Part shown: piece after piece, positions 37,624-46,690 of the stretch | Layout of the letters: every line of letters begins with the position of its first letter | How positions within the stretch are numbered: position 1 is the first letter of the stretch | Origin: Gracilimonas tropica DSM 19535 | Lineage (GTDB): Bacteria > Bacteroidota > Rhodothermia > Balneolales > Balneolaceae | Assembly: GCF_000375425.1 (NCBI RefSeq) | Contig: NZ_AQXG01000001.1 | Span: forward strand, 593,176-657,175 | Length of the DNA: 64,000 nucleotides | Direction: 5' to 3' | Notes under the pieces: generated by a model | The model's database searches: none | What the model saw: only the letters and a program-made list of their open reading frames with translations | What the model was told of the DNA's origin: nothing | Translations under genes and position numbers: made by a program

Positions 37624-39666
37624 CTACTTCTTATACTTCTCAAACCACCCTAAAATGTAACCCACTTTTCGGATCAGGTTGCTCGGTTTTCCTGCAATAC
37701 CATGCCCGGATCCCTGAATGCGAACCATAGCTGACTCGACTCCCTGTAGTTTCAAAGCGGCATAATATTGTTCAGTTTCGCTCATAGGCGTTCGGTAATC
37801 CTGTTCACCAGTTAGTAGCATAGTGGGGGTAGTTACATTGCCAACCAACGAGATGGGGGATCGTTCAAGATATTGATCAGGATCTTCCCATGGTTTTTCA
37901 GTGAACCAATATTTGCTGTAGTAAGGAGCTCCATCAGCTGTTAATACAAAGCTGTACCAGTTGATCACCGGCTTGGCTACAACAGCTGCTGCAAAGCGGT
38001 CGGTCATTCCAACACTCCATGCGGTTAGCACTCCTCCGCCACTTCCACCGGTTATGAAAAGTTGGTTTTCATCTACATAACCCTTGTTTAGGATATAGTC
38101 CACCGCATCCATCAGGTCATTGTAATCTTCACTGGGGTAATTATGGTTGATGTAAGCCGCAAACTCTTCTCCATAACTGGTGCTTCCGCGAGGATTCGTG
38201 TAAACGACGACATAACCCCGACTCGCCATTAACTGTAATTCCGGGGAGAATTGTGGACCATAAGCGGTATGGGGACCGCCATGAATTTCCAGAATCATGG
38301 GATACTGGTCGTTGGGATCGAAGTCGGGAGGAGTAAGGATCCAGCCTTGAATTCTGAATTCATCAACAGAAGATTCGACCCAAAATTCTTCCACTTGTCC
38401 CAGATTCTTTGACTTCAGAAATTGTTCATTCAGATTGGTAATGGTACGGTTTTGCATCCGGGTTGGGAAGTGGCCAACACCAAGTTCAGCCGGTTGAGTA
38501 GCTGTTCCGGTTGTGAATGCAAACCGTCCGTTTTTAGCTACTGAATAAGAACCGCCACTGTATGGACGGCCAATGGTTGTACTCGATAAGTTTTGTGCAA
38601 CCTCAGTGTAATCACCATTCAATTTTATATTACCGACTTTTGCTACACTTTCTTCGGTATATCGGAAAAAGATGGATTGACTGTTTTCAGCCCAGGTGAT
38701 TGAGGATATATCATTAGCAACTTGTTGGGAAACTTTTCTCAGGTTTGAGCCGTCACGATTCATTACGTATAGATCAGTAAGCTGGTAACCCACAAATTGA
38801 TCATCATAACCGGTGTAAGCGATGAGTTCTCCGTTTGGAGAAATTTTGGGGCTGCTATGTGGACCACGTTTGTCAGTGATCTTAGTCATTGCACCGGTCT
38901 CGATATTCATTTCGTAGATCTGCTCATTGTTGGGATCAAGATCTGCATTTCCCGAGCGATCTGCTGTAAAGATTATGTTTCCGTCGGGAGCCCACGAGGC
39001 AGAACTGTGATCATAGTCTCCGGAGGTAAGTTGTCTCGGGGCACCGCCTTCCGCAGAAATTACAAAAATATGGGTGAAGCCATCTTTTACATATCCGCCT
39101 CCATCACGCCGGTACACGGCCTTGTCGATTACCTGAGCAGATTGTTCCCACTTTGCTCCGGATGGTGGCGATGGAATATTAATTTTCACCGCAGAAGAAG
39201 AACCGGGTACAAATTTTGAAAACAAGATCAAGCTTCCATCGGGCGACCAGCTCAGGTTCCCAGGGCTTTCGGTTAGGCTGGTGATGGAAGTTGAAACACC
39301 GGAATCCATCCAGCGGACAAAAATCTGGTTTGAGCCTTCTTCGGAGGAAGTGTAGGCTATACGGTTGCCGGAAGGAGACCACACTACATTTCCGAAACTG
39401 CTCTTTCCTGACGTCAAAGGGCGGTGTTCATCACCGGAAAAAGAAATACTCCAAAGATTTGTAAACCGGCGGTCGGTCATTACATCAAATTGATGCCGCT
39501 CATAAATAATAGTATTCCCATCGGGAGAAATTTCAGGAGTGCCCACCATTTGCAACTCAAAAACATCCATATAATCAAAGTAGGATGCATCAACTTGCGC
39601 TTGAATGCTTAGCGATGAGACATACAGTAAGAAGAGCAGACTCAGAAAGTATTTAAGTGATTTCAT
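37624..39666 (-). CDS. S9 family prolyl oligopeptidase-type peptidase, exported
   Basis: A 680-residue serine peptidase. A signal peptide (KYFLSLLFLLYVSSLSIQAQ) leads to a beta-propeller built of WD40-like TolB-type blades (SWSPDGSLILFSKF, SWAPDGNIIFTADR, PKISPNGELIAYTG). The C-terminal alpha/beta hydrolase domain has the nucleophile in LFITGGSGGGVLTAW, the acid in LLTGEQDYRTP and the base in RIQGSGHGIAG. Acylaminoacyl-peptidase or dipeptidyl-peptidase activity is likely in the periplasm. It lies 11 bp downstream of the TspO gene, on the same strand. Confidence 0.93.
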   Translation of the reverse strand: MKSLKYFLSLLFLLYVSSLSIQAQVDASYFDYMDVFELQMVGTPEISPDGNTIIYERHQFDVMTDRRFTNLWSISFSGDEHRPLTSGKSSFGNVVWSPSGNRIAYTSSEEGSNQIFVRWMDSGVSTSITSLTESPGNLSWSPDGSLILFSKFVPGSSSAVKINIPSPPSGAKWEQSAQVIDKAVYRRDGGGYVKDGFTHIFVISAEGGAPRQLTSGDYDHSSASWAPDGNIIFTADRSGNADLDPNNEQIYEMNIETGAMTKITDKRGPHSSPKISPNGELIAYTGYDDQFVGYQLTDLYVMNRDGSNLRKVSQQVANDISSITWAENSQSIFFRYTEESVAKVGNIKLNGDYTEVAQNLSSTTIGRPYSGGSYSVAKNGRFAFTTGTATQPAELGVGHFPTRMQNRTITNLNEQFLKSKNLGQVEEFWVESSVDEFRIQGWILTPPDFDPNDQYPMILEIHGGPHTAYGPQFSPELQLMASRGYVVVYTNPRGSTSYGEEFAAYINHNYPSEDYNDLMDAVDYILNKGYVDENQLFITGGSGGGVLTAWSVGMTDRFAAAVVAKPVINWYSFVLTADGAPYYSKYWFTEKPWEDPDQYLERSPISLVGNVTTPTMLLTGEQDYRTPMSETEQYYAALKLQGVESAMVRIQGSGHGIAGKPSNLIRKVGYILGWFEKYKK

Positions 39667-39677
39667 AGCGAATTATT

Positions 39678-40157
39678 TCAATTTAGGATATAAATGGAAA
39701 GCGTAAGGATGGATGCAAAAGTAACCCAGGCTAAATAGGGTAAAAGCAGCCAACCGGCCCAGGGTTTAATTTCCTTAAAGCGAATGAAAGTAAAAATGAT
39801 GGCTGCCATCAATAATAGAATTTCGACGAAAGCGAAAAGAGGACTTTGGAATCCAAAAAACAAAAAAGACCATATACCATTCAACATAAGCTGAATTCCA
39901 AAAATGGAAAGGGCATTTTTGACATGGCTTTTCTCAAAACCCTCTTGCCAGATAGCGGCAGCAGAAACGCCCATTAATGTGTAAAGGGTAGTCCATACAG
40001 GCCCAAAAAGCCAGTTTGGAGGATTAAAAGGCGGCTTATTAAGGCCGGCATACCAGGTTTCGATGGCGGGCAAGGTAACACTGCTTGCTAACAATCCTAC
40101 TGCATTACAAACCAAAATTCCGATGAAGATCTTGAGCCAGTAAGGAAGCTTTTTCAT
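39678..40157 (-). CDS. tspO: TspO/MBR family protein
   Basis: A 159-residue five-helix membrane protein of the tryptophan-rich sensory protein family, which binds porphyrins and sterol-like ligands. The conserved WYAGLNKPPFNPPNWLFGPVWTTLYTLMG is near the N-terminus, followed by LMLNGIWSFLFFG and PYLAWVTFASILTLSIYILN. Length and motifs are standard. The small gap to the S9 peptidase suggests a shared transcript. Confidence 0.95.
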   Translation of the reverse strand: MKKLPYWLKIFIGILVCNAVGLLASSVTLPAIETWYAGLNKPPFNPPNWLFGPVWTTLYTLMGVSAAAIWQEGFEKSHVKNALSIFGIQLMLNGIWSFLFFGFQSPLFAFVEILLLMAAIIFTFIRFKEIKPWAGWLLLPYLAWVTFASILTLSIYILN

Positions 40158-40217
40158 AGAGCTTGATATTTAATGATAAACCATCAAATAATACCAAATT
40201 CCATGCAAGAAATAAGC

Positions 40218-40343
40218 TTAAATTGAGAATAAGATCAGCATGGCTAAAGAAACGATCAATGCTGCGATCTTTATTTGTTTCAATTTTCCGGATTGGTTGC
40301 GCTCTTCTTCTAAATAATCCTGAATTATTTGATCTGAAATCAT
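40218..40343 (-). CDS. Small single-pass membrane protein, 41 residues
   Basis: A short minus-strand ORF reads MISDQIIQDYLEEE followed by a polar stretch and a hydrophobic tail (AALIVSLAMLILFSI), so a tail-anchored topology is plausible. AAAAGGAC lies about 7 nt before the ATG, a good ribosome-binding site. It falls in the spacer between WG2 and tspO and runs in the same direction. No family is recognised. Support is the ribosome site, the clean amphipathic-plus-membrane pattern and the absence of any other explanation for the spacer. Confidence 0.5.
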   Translation of the reverse strand: MISDQIIQDYLEEERNQSGKLKQIKIAALIVSLAMLILFSI

Positions 40344-40413
40344 TGCTTGTCCTTTTTTAAACAAGAGAATTACAGTGGCACAATGTTACAATTTCGATGG
40401 AAAAGTGTCCTAA

Positions 40414-41457
40414 CTACCGGGTGGGAAACCAAACATAGTCTCCAGATTTGTTGATATACCCATAATTTTCTTCGATCTCTTCGCCCACCGGTACATAGAT
40501 CGTAACGCGGGCCAGCCCATTATAAAAGGGATTCACTTCATCAAATTTGGGAGAGGTGATCTGATTGCCGGATTTGTCGATAAAGGTCCATTTGTTATCG
40601 ATCATCACCGGGGCGCGTTCTTCGGCGAATGTTCCTGCTTGCTGAAATTGTTCGCTGATCACAAACTCCCCGGTTTTGTTGATGTAGCCAAATGAATTAG
40701 AATTTCTTCGCGCGGGTGCCAAGCCATTTCCAAAATCTCCAACACTGATAAATTGTGGTGAAATGGACACTTGTCCGGATCGGTCAATATATCCCCATCG
40801 GTCACTGATCTTAACAGCAGCAAGTTTGTCAGAAAATGGGCGTGCTTCGGCATATTTGAGATCAACAACGGTATCGCCATTTTTGTCTATGTAGCCAAAA
40901 AGGTCATCATCGGAAATTAATGCTCGACCATCCCGAAACTCATTCTCCTCAATGTAATCCATATCGCCGGGCATGTTTACGGATTCTATGCGGTCTCCGT
41001 TTTCATTGATATAATAGAAATCAGAATAATCCACGCTACGCACGAACGCCCGGCCGTCAGAAAAAGAAGAGGCGCTACGGAATTTCGGGTTGATCACAAA
41101 ACTTCCCGATTTGTTGATATATCCCCAGCGGCCATCGAAGCGAACCGCGGCTTTGCCTTCTGAAAATTGCTGTATTTCGTTAAAATTTTCCTCAATAACT
41201 ATTTCTCCTTTGGAGTTGATGTATTTCCATCCCCAGGATTCCCGAACGGCTGCAAGTCCATCGTGAAAAGGCGCTGCATTTTGGAAATCAGGTTCCAGCA
41301 CAATCTTGCCGTTAGCATTGATATATCCCCATTCACCGTCCACCGAAACAGGATAAAGTTTCACCTTGTTATCATCGTTGTTGGGTACGATAGAGTTAAC
41401 CACATCGCATGATGTGATCGAAAAAGTAAAAACCAAAAGTAAAAATAAGCGTTTCAT
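40414..41457 (-). CDS. WG-repeat lipoprotein (second of a pair)
   Basis: About 347 residues. MKRLFLLLVFTFSITSC is a lipoprotein signal with the acylated Cys at residue 17. Seven or so WG (KWG/beta-propeller-like) repeats follow, each with a pattern of GxWGYIN..G..V..P.F..A..F..GLAAV. The longer start at 41487 would overlap the previous gene and precede the signal peptide with ten extra residues, so I use 41457. It is a tandem paralogue of the gene just upstream (both share SCDVVNSI/GCDVVNSI after the signal). WG repeats are thought to mediate protein binding; function is unknown. Last gene of the DUF1800-DUF1501-WG-WG unit. Confidence 0.85.
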   Translation of the reverse strand: MKRLFLLLVFTFSITSCDVVNSIVPNNDDNKVKLYPVSVDGEWGYINANGKIVLEPDFQNAAPFHDGLAAVRESWGWKYINSKGEIVIEENFNEIQQFSEGKAAVRFDGRWGYINKSGSFVINPKFRSASSFSDGRAFVRSVDYSDFYYINENGDRIESVNMPGDMDYIEENEFRDGRALISDDDLFGYIDKNGDTVVDLKYAEARPFSDKLAAVKISDRWGYIDRSGQVSISPQFISVGDFGNGLAPARRNSNSFGYINKTGEFVISEQFQQAGTFAEERAPVMIDNKWTFIDKSGNQITSPKFDEVNPFYNGLARVTIYVPVGEEIEENYGYINKSGDYVWFPTR

Positions 41458-41468
41458 GATGAATTGAT

Positions 41469-42533
41469 TTATTGAGTTGGGTACCAAATGTATTCGCCTT
41501 TTTTGTTGATATATCCATATCGGATGTTATCATCGGTTCCAAGCTGAACGCGGGCAATGCCGTTGGAAAAACTTTCCGCATTTTCAAAAGGAGTGGTGAT
41601 GGAAACAAGTCCGCTTCCTTTCTTAATGTAGAACCAATCATTACTTAAACGTACAGCCGCCATATCTTCAGAGAATGGTTTTACTTCGGCAAACTGAGCA
41701 TCTATAACGATCTTTTCATCCTTATTTATGAAACCGATATACTCTCCATCCCGAAACCAAGCCAGTCCCTGGGAAAAACGACCGGTTTCCTGATATTTTG
41801 GGGTGATGACAGGATTACCGGATTTATTGATAAAACCCCAGCCATCGGAAGTTTCAATGGGAGCAAGGCCGTCCACAAACTCACCGGCCGTCGAGATCTT
41901 AAATGTAGGGTTAATACTTTCGTTCCCGTTTTCGTCGATATAGATCCAGCCCTCAAAAGTTTCTACGGCGGCAAGTCCATCTGAAAACGGACGGGCATCA
42001 CTGTAGGTTGGCTCTACCAAAAATGTACCATCTGCGTTAATGTAGCCCCATAAGCCATCCAACCGTACAGCTGCTTTTCCTTCAGAAAGGGGCTGAGCAA
42101 AATCGAATTGTGCTTCAATAACATAATTTCCGGCTCGGTCTATAAAACCATAAGACTGTCCCGGAAGTTGGACCGGAGCCAATCCATCTTCAAAATCACC
42201 TGCACTGATAAATTGTGGCTCGATCATTGTTCCTGTCGGTTCCACCTGCACATATCCCCACAGCGTTTGTTTACGGACGGCAGCCATACCATCAGAAACA
42301 TCCCTTGCCAGATCAAACTGGGGATTCATGATGATATTCCCAGAGCTCGAAATGAATCCCCAGCTGCCATTCAGAAGAACAGGGTGTATGGCAGTTGCTT
42401 TATCGTTGTCATCATCCTTCCCGGTGATAGAGTTAACTACATCACATCCGGTCATCAGAACCAAGACAAAAAGGGTAAATAGTAAAAGGGAGAGTATCCT
42501 CGGTTTGAGTTCTTGTTTTCTTGAATAAGTCAT
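41469..42533 (-). CDS. WG-repeat lipoprotein (first of a pair)
   Basis: A 354-residue lipoprotein: ILSLLLFTLFVLVLMTGCDVV carries the lipobox. The mature part is made of WG repeats (NGSWGFISSSGNIIMNPQFDLA, DGLWGYINADGTFLVEPTYSDARPFSDGLAAV and so on). Its start overlaps the DUF1501 stop by 4 bases, indicating translational coupling, and the second WG gene begins 11 bp after its stop. It is probably anchored in the outer membrane or its inner leaflet. No enzymatic motif is visible. Confidence 0.87.
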   Translation of the reverse strand: MTYSRKQELKPRILSLLLFTLFVLVLMTGCDVVNSITGKDDDNDKATAIHPVLLNGSWGFISSSGNIIMNPQFDLARDVSDGMAAVRKQTLWGYVQVEPTGTMIEPQFISAGDFEDGLAPVQLPGQSYGFIDRAGNYVIEAQFDFAQPLSEGKAAVRLDGLWGYINADGTFLVEPTYSDARPFSDGLAAVETFEGWIYIDENGNESINPTFKISTAGEFVDGLAPIETSDGWGFINKSGNPVITPKYQETGRFSQGLAWFRDGEYIGFINKDEKIVIDAQFAEVKPFSEDMAAVRLSNDWFYIKKGSGLVSITTPFENAESFSNGIARVQLGTDDNIRYGYINKKGEYIWYPTQ

Positions 42534-44167
42534 TTTATCAGCGTCATTTTTTTGGTTTTGGTGCCGGTAGGGGTTTCCAGTTTGTAGAGATACGTTCCGC
42601 TTGATAACCCGCGGGCATCAAAGGTAACATTGTACTCACCGGCTGCTTTCCGTTCATTGATTAACGTCCGGATCAATTTCCCGTTAATGGTAAAAATGCT
42701 GAGTTTTACATCAGAATCATGCACCAGAGAGAATGAAATGGAAGTAGTGGGATTAAAGGGGTTGGGATAATTCTGATCCAGCATGAAGGTTTGCGGAGCA
42801 GAGGCAGTTTCCGTGCTTGTCGCCATCGCATTTACAAAACCCAGCTTTTCAAAATTCCCATCAATTACTGAACCTGTTTCCTCATCTCCCAATCCAAACC
42901 AATCATCCAGAATGGAAGTGTACACAGATCGATAGTCGGTACTAAAAACAGGATCTCCGGAATTGTCAAGGTTGGTCAGGTTAGAGTGATTTCCATAGAG
43001 TCCGCCGTTCACCGGTCCAAAAACCATCACTGGAGCTGAAGAACCATGGTCGGTACCATTGGAGGAATTCTCATCCAGCGTACGGCCGAATTCTGAAAAG
43101 GTCATCGTCAAAGCTCTGTTGTGCAAATTGTCGCTTTCCAGGTCTGCATAAAAAGCTTGTACTGAATCAGCGATATCAGCGAGTAAATTGGCATGACCTC
43201 CTTCTGTTCCTCCTTGGTTATTGTGCGTATCAAACCCGCCTTTTGAGACCAGAAAAAGTTTGGTTTGAAGTCCACCGCGAATGAGCCGGGCTACTACAGA
43301 AAGGCTTTGTGCGAGAGACGAATTTGGATAATCCCCGATGTTGGTGGCATTATCCGCTGCATCCTGAATGGATTCAAGATACTTGAAAGAGGAGTTCGCT
43401 ATTTTTCGGGCAAAGGACAGTGACTGGCCAAAATCGTTCTGAGGTACGTTGTTCTCATCGTAAAAACCACCCTGCTCCAAAAATTGAGTAAACTGGCCTG
43501 CTCCTCCAAAAGTGACCCCTAAATTTCCGAACTCACTTTGAAATAGTGTAGCGGAACCTCCGATACGTACACCTAATGGAAATTCGGGGGGATTGGCAAT
43601 GAAGTCAGGATTGTCTTCTACCAGAAATCGTCCGGCCCAACCGGTGTTTTCGATGTTGTTGCTACCACTTCCGGTTGTCCATATGTCTGTGGCTCGGGCA
43701 TGGGAACGGTTGGTATCAGCGTAACCAACATTATTGATCACAGCCATATTGCCTTCACCCCAAAAAGACTGAAGGCTGCTCATAGCCGGGTGCATTCCAA
43801 TATTATCACTCAGTAAAATAGAATCTTGTTTGGCAATGCCGATGGTAGGCCTTTTTTGATAATAGATATCATTTTCTACAGGTATAATGGTATTCAATCC
43901 ATCATTTCCGCCACTAAGCTGAATAAGTATGAGAACGCGATCGTTATCTGCCCGGGAAAGTCGGTTGAAAAACTTGGAGCGGGCAAATGTACTTATTGGC
44001 ATACCGCCCAAGAGCATTGAAGAACCGATGGCTCCAAACCCAAGTGTACTCAGGAAACTGCGTCGGCTCCAGCATTGGTGATCATGTTGGTGCGCTTCTT
44101 TGTCATCCAGGCTTGCACCTTTGCGGGTATGTGATAATCCGGGATTTTTGAGGTCTTTTTTACACAT
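42530..44167 (-). CDS. DUF1501 protein with Tat signal and T9SS sorting domain
   Basis: A 545-residue DUF1501 (sulfatase-fold-like) protein. After a His-rich start comes a twin-arginine signal, WSRRSFLSTLGFGAIGSSMLLGG, at about residues 33-55. The domain core has VLILIQLSGGNDGLNTIIPV, NNVGYADTNRSHARATDIW, KLFLVSKGGFDTHNNQGGTEGGHANLL and MTFSEFGRTLDENSSNGTDHGSSAPV, a phosphatase/sulfatase-like metal site. The C-terminus is a T9SS type A domain (DQNYPNPFNPTTSISF..KKMTLIK). DUF1501 and DUF1800 genes are usually paired, as here (21 bp apart). The Tat plus T9SS combination is unusual. Substrate unknown. Confidence 0.92.
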   Translation of the reverse strand: MCKKDLKNPGLSHTRKGASLDDKEAHQHDHQCWSRRSFLSTLGFGAIGSSMLLGGMPISTFARSKFFNRLSRADNDRVLILIQLSGGNDGLNTIIPVENDIYYQKRPTIGIAKQDSILLSDNIGMHPAMSSLQSFWGEGNMAVINNVGYADTNRSHARATDIWTTGSGSNNIENTGWAGRFLVEDNPDFIANPPEFPLGVRIGGSATLFQSEFGNLGVTFGGAGQFTQFLEQGGFYDENNVPQNDFGQSLSFARKIANSSFKYLESIQDAADNATNIGDYPNSSLAQSLSVVARLIRGGLQTKLFLVSKGGFDTHNNQGGTEGGHANLLADIADSVQAFYADLESDNLHNRALTMTFSEFGRTLDENSSNGTDHGSSAPVMVFGPVNGGLYGNHSNLTNLDNSGDPVFSTDYRSVYTSILDDWFGLGDEETGSVIDGNFEKLGFVNAMATSTETASAPQTFMLDQNYPNPFNPTTSISFSLVHDSDVKLSIFTINGKLIRTLINERKAAGEYNVTFDARGLSSGTYLYKLETPTGTKTKKMTLIK

Positions 44168-44188
44168 TCGTTTAGGCGATTTTTGAAA

Positions 44189-45820
44189 TTAAATGAGCTG
44201 GTAAGCTGGAAGTTGCTGCAGATAGGTAATGTATTGGCGGATGCTTTCCGCGAAGTGTTCCTGGTAATACAAGTTGCCATCCTGATCGGAATTTGCAGTG
44301 AATTCATACCATGGAATGGGCCCCAGTAGTATCTTGGTGAGATTGATCTTATAAGCCGGGAAAGAATCAAAATCAGGGATTCGCTCAGCGGGATGAAGTG
44401 CCGGGTTTCCTGCAAAATCTTCTTCAACGGTACGAACACCCACCGTATCTAAAGGAGGTGCTAATAAATGCTCAGCCAGATCTTCAGCCAGCGTAAATGG
44501 ATTGGAAGGATCGGAGATTTTCTCTGCTAAACGTATTGGGTTGAACCGATTGCCGGAGCCGTTGCTTCCATAAATTATATCAGTAAGGTTGTCCCAACGG
44601 GAAGGCAGTAAATTAGTGTTAAGCCAGGCGTAATGTCCGGGTGTGCCATCTGAATAGGGAGGATTGTAGCCGGCCCAGCCGAACACAGTTTCAGGGCGAA
44701 GCAGTTCTTCATTAAGTTCCTGCATACGCAGACGAATAAATTCTTTCAGACCGGATGTGGGAGTTATTTCAAGCTCCCGTAAATAACTGATGAAGATCTC
44801 GGTAGGGCTTTTGATCCGGCTGCCATAAAACTGTTCTTCATAAAAATGTGCACTGCCAAGGAGCTTTTTCAGTACCTCTGCAATATTAAAATTTTGACTG
44901 ACGCAGTGATCAGCAAGTTCGGTGATGATAGTTTCATTGGGAGTTGCAGAAACAAAAAAGACGTAGATCTTCTTGCAAATAAAGTAAGCTACTTCCTGTT
45001 CCTTCAAACTGAAAATGAGATCGATTACTCCGTCCAGATCAAAATTACTTGATTGTCCGAAAATGGTCTTGCTACTGTTATCGAAACGGTTTTCATCAAA
45101 ATAACCGGAAAGGGAAGCATCGTTTACCCGCCAGCCCGTGACAGCCCTTGCTACTTCTGAGACATCATTTTCAGTGTAATTAGGGTTGCCGTCTTTGTCT
45201 GCGGTACCCAAAGTAAAAAGCTCCATCAACTCCCGCGCAAAATCCTCATTTGGTTGCCCCACAGGGTTATTATAATTATTGAGGTAATACAACATCGCAG
45301 AATTTTTACTAACAGCTTTCACCAATGTCTTGAAATCACCAAAGCCAAATTCGAATAACAGTTTCCAATATTTATACATATGGCTGGCATAGCTGTTGCC
45401 TGCCTTTTCTGGAAGTGCATTCATGTTACTGTAGGAAACGGCAAAATGGTTACTCCAAAATAATTGCATTCGCTGTTGAAGTCCGCTGTTGTACATCATG
45501 TCCATCCATCGGAATTGAATATCATACACATCCAATACATCTCCCGAATTGCCCTGGCTGTACCATTGAGGGTCATCGGGCAGTGGCTTATTTAGCGCAT
45601 TCTGAACGAGCGTACCTACTGCATCAACGGCGCCATTAAAACTACGCACATAATTAAGGTCATTGACCTTCAACCCAAGATGGGTTCTTCGAATTAGATG
45701 GGCAGCTTGAGCTTTTGTCCAGGTGCCGCTATAGGTTTCCAATCCGGCTCTTTTGCGTACAGTTGTTGGATTATCTGTTAAGGTCTCTGATGAGTCCTCT
45801 TTGACCGGTTCATTAAACAT
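44189..45820 (-). CDS. DUF1800 domain protein
   Basis: A 543-residue DUF1800 protein. Recognisable segments are LIRRTHLGLKVNDLNYV, MLYYLNNYNNPVGQPNEDFARELMELFTLG and PTEIFISYLRELEITP, the usual family hallmarks. No Sec or Tat signal is evident at the N-terminus (MFNEPVKEDSSETL), so the cellular location is unclear. DUF1800 proteins nearly always co-occur with DUF1501 proteins and are suspected to act with them on an extracellular polymer; the biochemistry is unknown. First gene of a four-gene minus-strand unit. The 280 bp upstream are shared with divergent ssb. Confidence 0.9.
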   Translation of the reverse strand: MFNEPVKEDSSETLTDNPTTVRKRAGLETYSGTWTKAQAAHLIRRTHLGLKVNDLNYVRSFNGAVDAVGTLVQNALNKPLPDDPQWYSQGNSGDVLDVYDIQFRWMDMMYNSGLQQRMQLFWSNHFAVSYSNMNALPEKAGNSYASHMYKYWKLLFEFGFGDFKTLVKAVSKNSAMLYYLNNYNNPVGQPNEDFARELMELFTLGTADKDGNPNYTENDVSEVARAVTGWRVNDASLSGYFDENRFDNSSKTIFGQSSNFDLDGVIDLIFSLKEQEVAYFICKKIYVFFVSATPNETIITELADHCVSQNFNIAEVLKKLLGSAHFYEEQFYGSRIKSPTEIFISYLRELEITPTSGLKEFIRLRMQELNEELLRPETVFGWAGYNPPYSDGTPGHYAWLNTNLLPSRWDNLTDIIYGSNGSGNRFNPIRLAEKISDPSNPFTLAEDLAEHLLAPPLDTVGVRTVEEDFAGNPALHPAERIPDFDSFPAYKINLTKILLGPIPWYEFTANSDQDGNLYYQEHFAESIRQYITYLQQLPAYQLI

Positions 45821-45987
45821 ATGCCTTCATTAATTTTGTCTCTTCCTTTTACTCAAGAGGGCTCAGGGGTGAAGTTTGTTACAAAATTCAACGTATGTTT
45901 ATAGTATCTTCAGGTAAGCAAGTTCCCCGGTGCAGGTATATTAATTTTGGCTTAGAAGTGATGTTTTAAGACATGTTTTTAATTTTT

Positions 45988-46013
45988 AATCATTAAGTAA
46001 AGACTTAATGATT
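45988..46013. repeat. Perfect inverted repeat in the DUF1800/ssb spacer
   Basis: AATCATTAAGT (45988-45998) and ACTTAATGATT (46003-46013) form a perfect 11-bp dyad around AAAG. It lies about 90 bp before the ssb ATG in a divergent intergenic region, where an operator would be expected. The sequence is not the SOS box of E. coli. Confidence 0.5.
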
Positions 46014-46100
46014 TGAAAGTTTTTGAAATTTTTTTGTAAGGAATTGTTCTGAAGTTACTCTTACATTGTAAAGAAACAGCAAAAAAACACAGGATACGTT

Positions 46101-46559
46101 ATGAGTTCACTGAATAAAGCAATGATCATTGGAAATTTAGGCCAAGATCCGGAGGTACGATACACACAAAATAATACAGCCGTAGCCACACTAAGTATTG
46201 CCACGGGCGAACGGTATAAAGACAGTAATGGAGAATGGCAGGAACGCACGGAATGGCATCGTGTGGTTGCCTGGGGCCGAACTGCTGAAGTATGCCAGCA
46301 GTATTTGAACAAAGGATCAAAAGTCTACATCGAAGGGCCTATTCAAACCCGCCAGTGGGAAGATAAAGATGGTCAAAAGCGGTATACGACAGAGATCAAA
46401 GCATTACGTATGATCATGTTGGATAGCCAGGGTGGCGGCGGACAAGGCGGAAATCAATCCCCTTCACAAGCACAAAACCAGGGAAACAGTCAACCTATGA
46501 GCAGTAATGTTGAGCTGGACAGCAACTTCGATGACATGGATGATGATCTTCCATTCTAA
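46101..46559 (+). CDS. ssb: Single-stranded DNA-binding protein
   Basis: A 152-residue SSB that coats ssDNA in replication, repair and recombination. The OB fold spans residues about 1-110 ([71 protein letters not shown]), followed by a Gly/Gln/Asn-rich linker and the acidic C-terminal tip DDMDDDLPF that recruits partner proteins. Monocistronic, ending in an intrinsic terminator. Confidence 0.97.
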   Translation: MSSLNKAMIIGNLGQDPEVRYTQNNTAVATLSIATGERYKDSNGEWQERTEWHRVVAWGRTAEVCQQYLNKGSKVYIEGPIQTRQWEDKDGQKRYTTEIKALRMIMLDSQGGGGQGGNQSPSQAQNQGNSQPMSSNVELDSNFDDMDDDLPF

Positions 46560-46582
46560 AGACATCTATTCAAAAAAATTAG

Positions 46583-46616
46583 AAAACGGTGCAGTTTTTA
46601 GCTGTGCCGTTTTTTA
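46583..46616 (+). terminator. Intrinsic terminator of ssb
   Basis: AACGGTGCAG (46585-46594) pairs with CTGTGCCGTT (46602-46611), with two G-U pairs, and is followed by a T run to 46615. It lies 25 bp after the ssb stop. Confidence 0.88.
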
Positions 46617-46690
46617 TATCCACCTTTTCACAAAATCTTTTATTTTGCCATTCAACAAGAACATTCACGTTCAATAAATCTCAATCGTAA

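Noticed and set aside
40163..40360. Plus-strand 65-codon ORF between tspO and WG2
   Set aside because: It has no ribosome site and is antisense to the small minus-strand ORF, which has a better start and membrane segment.
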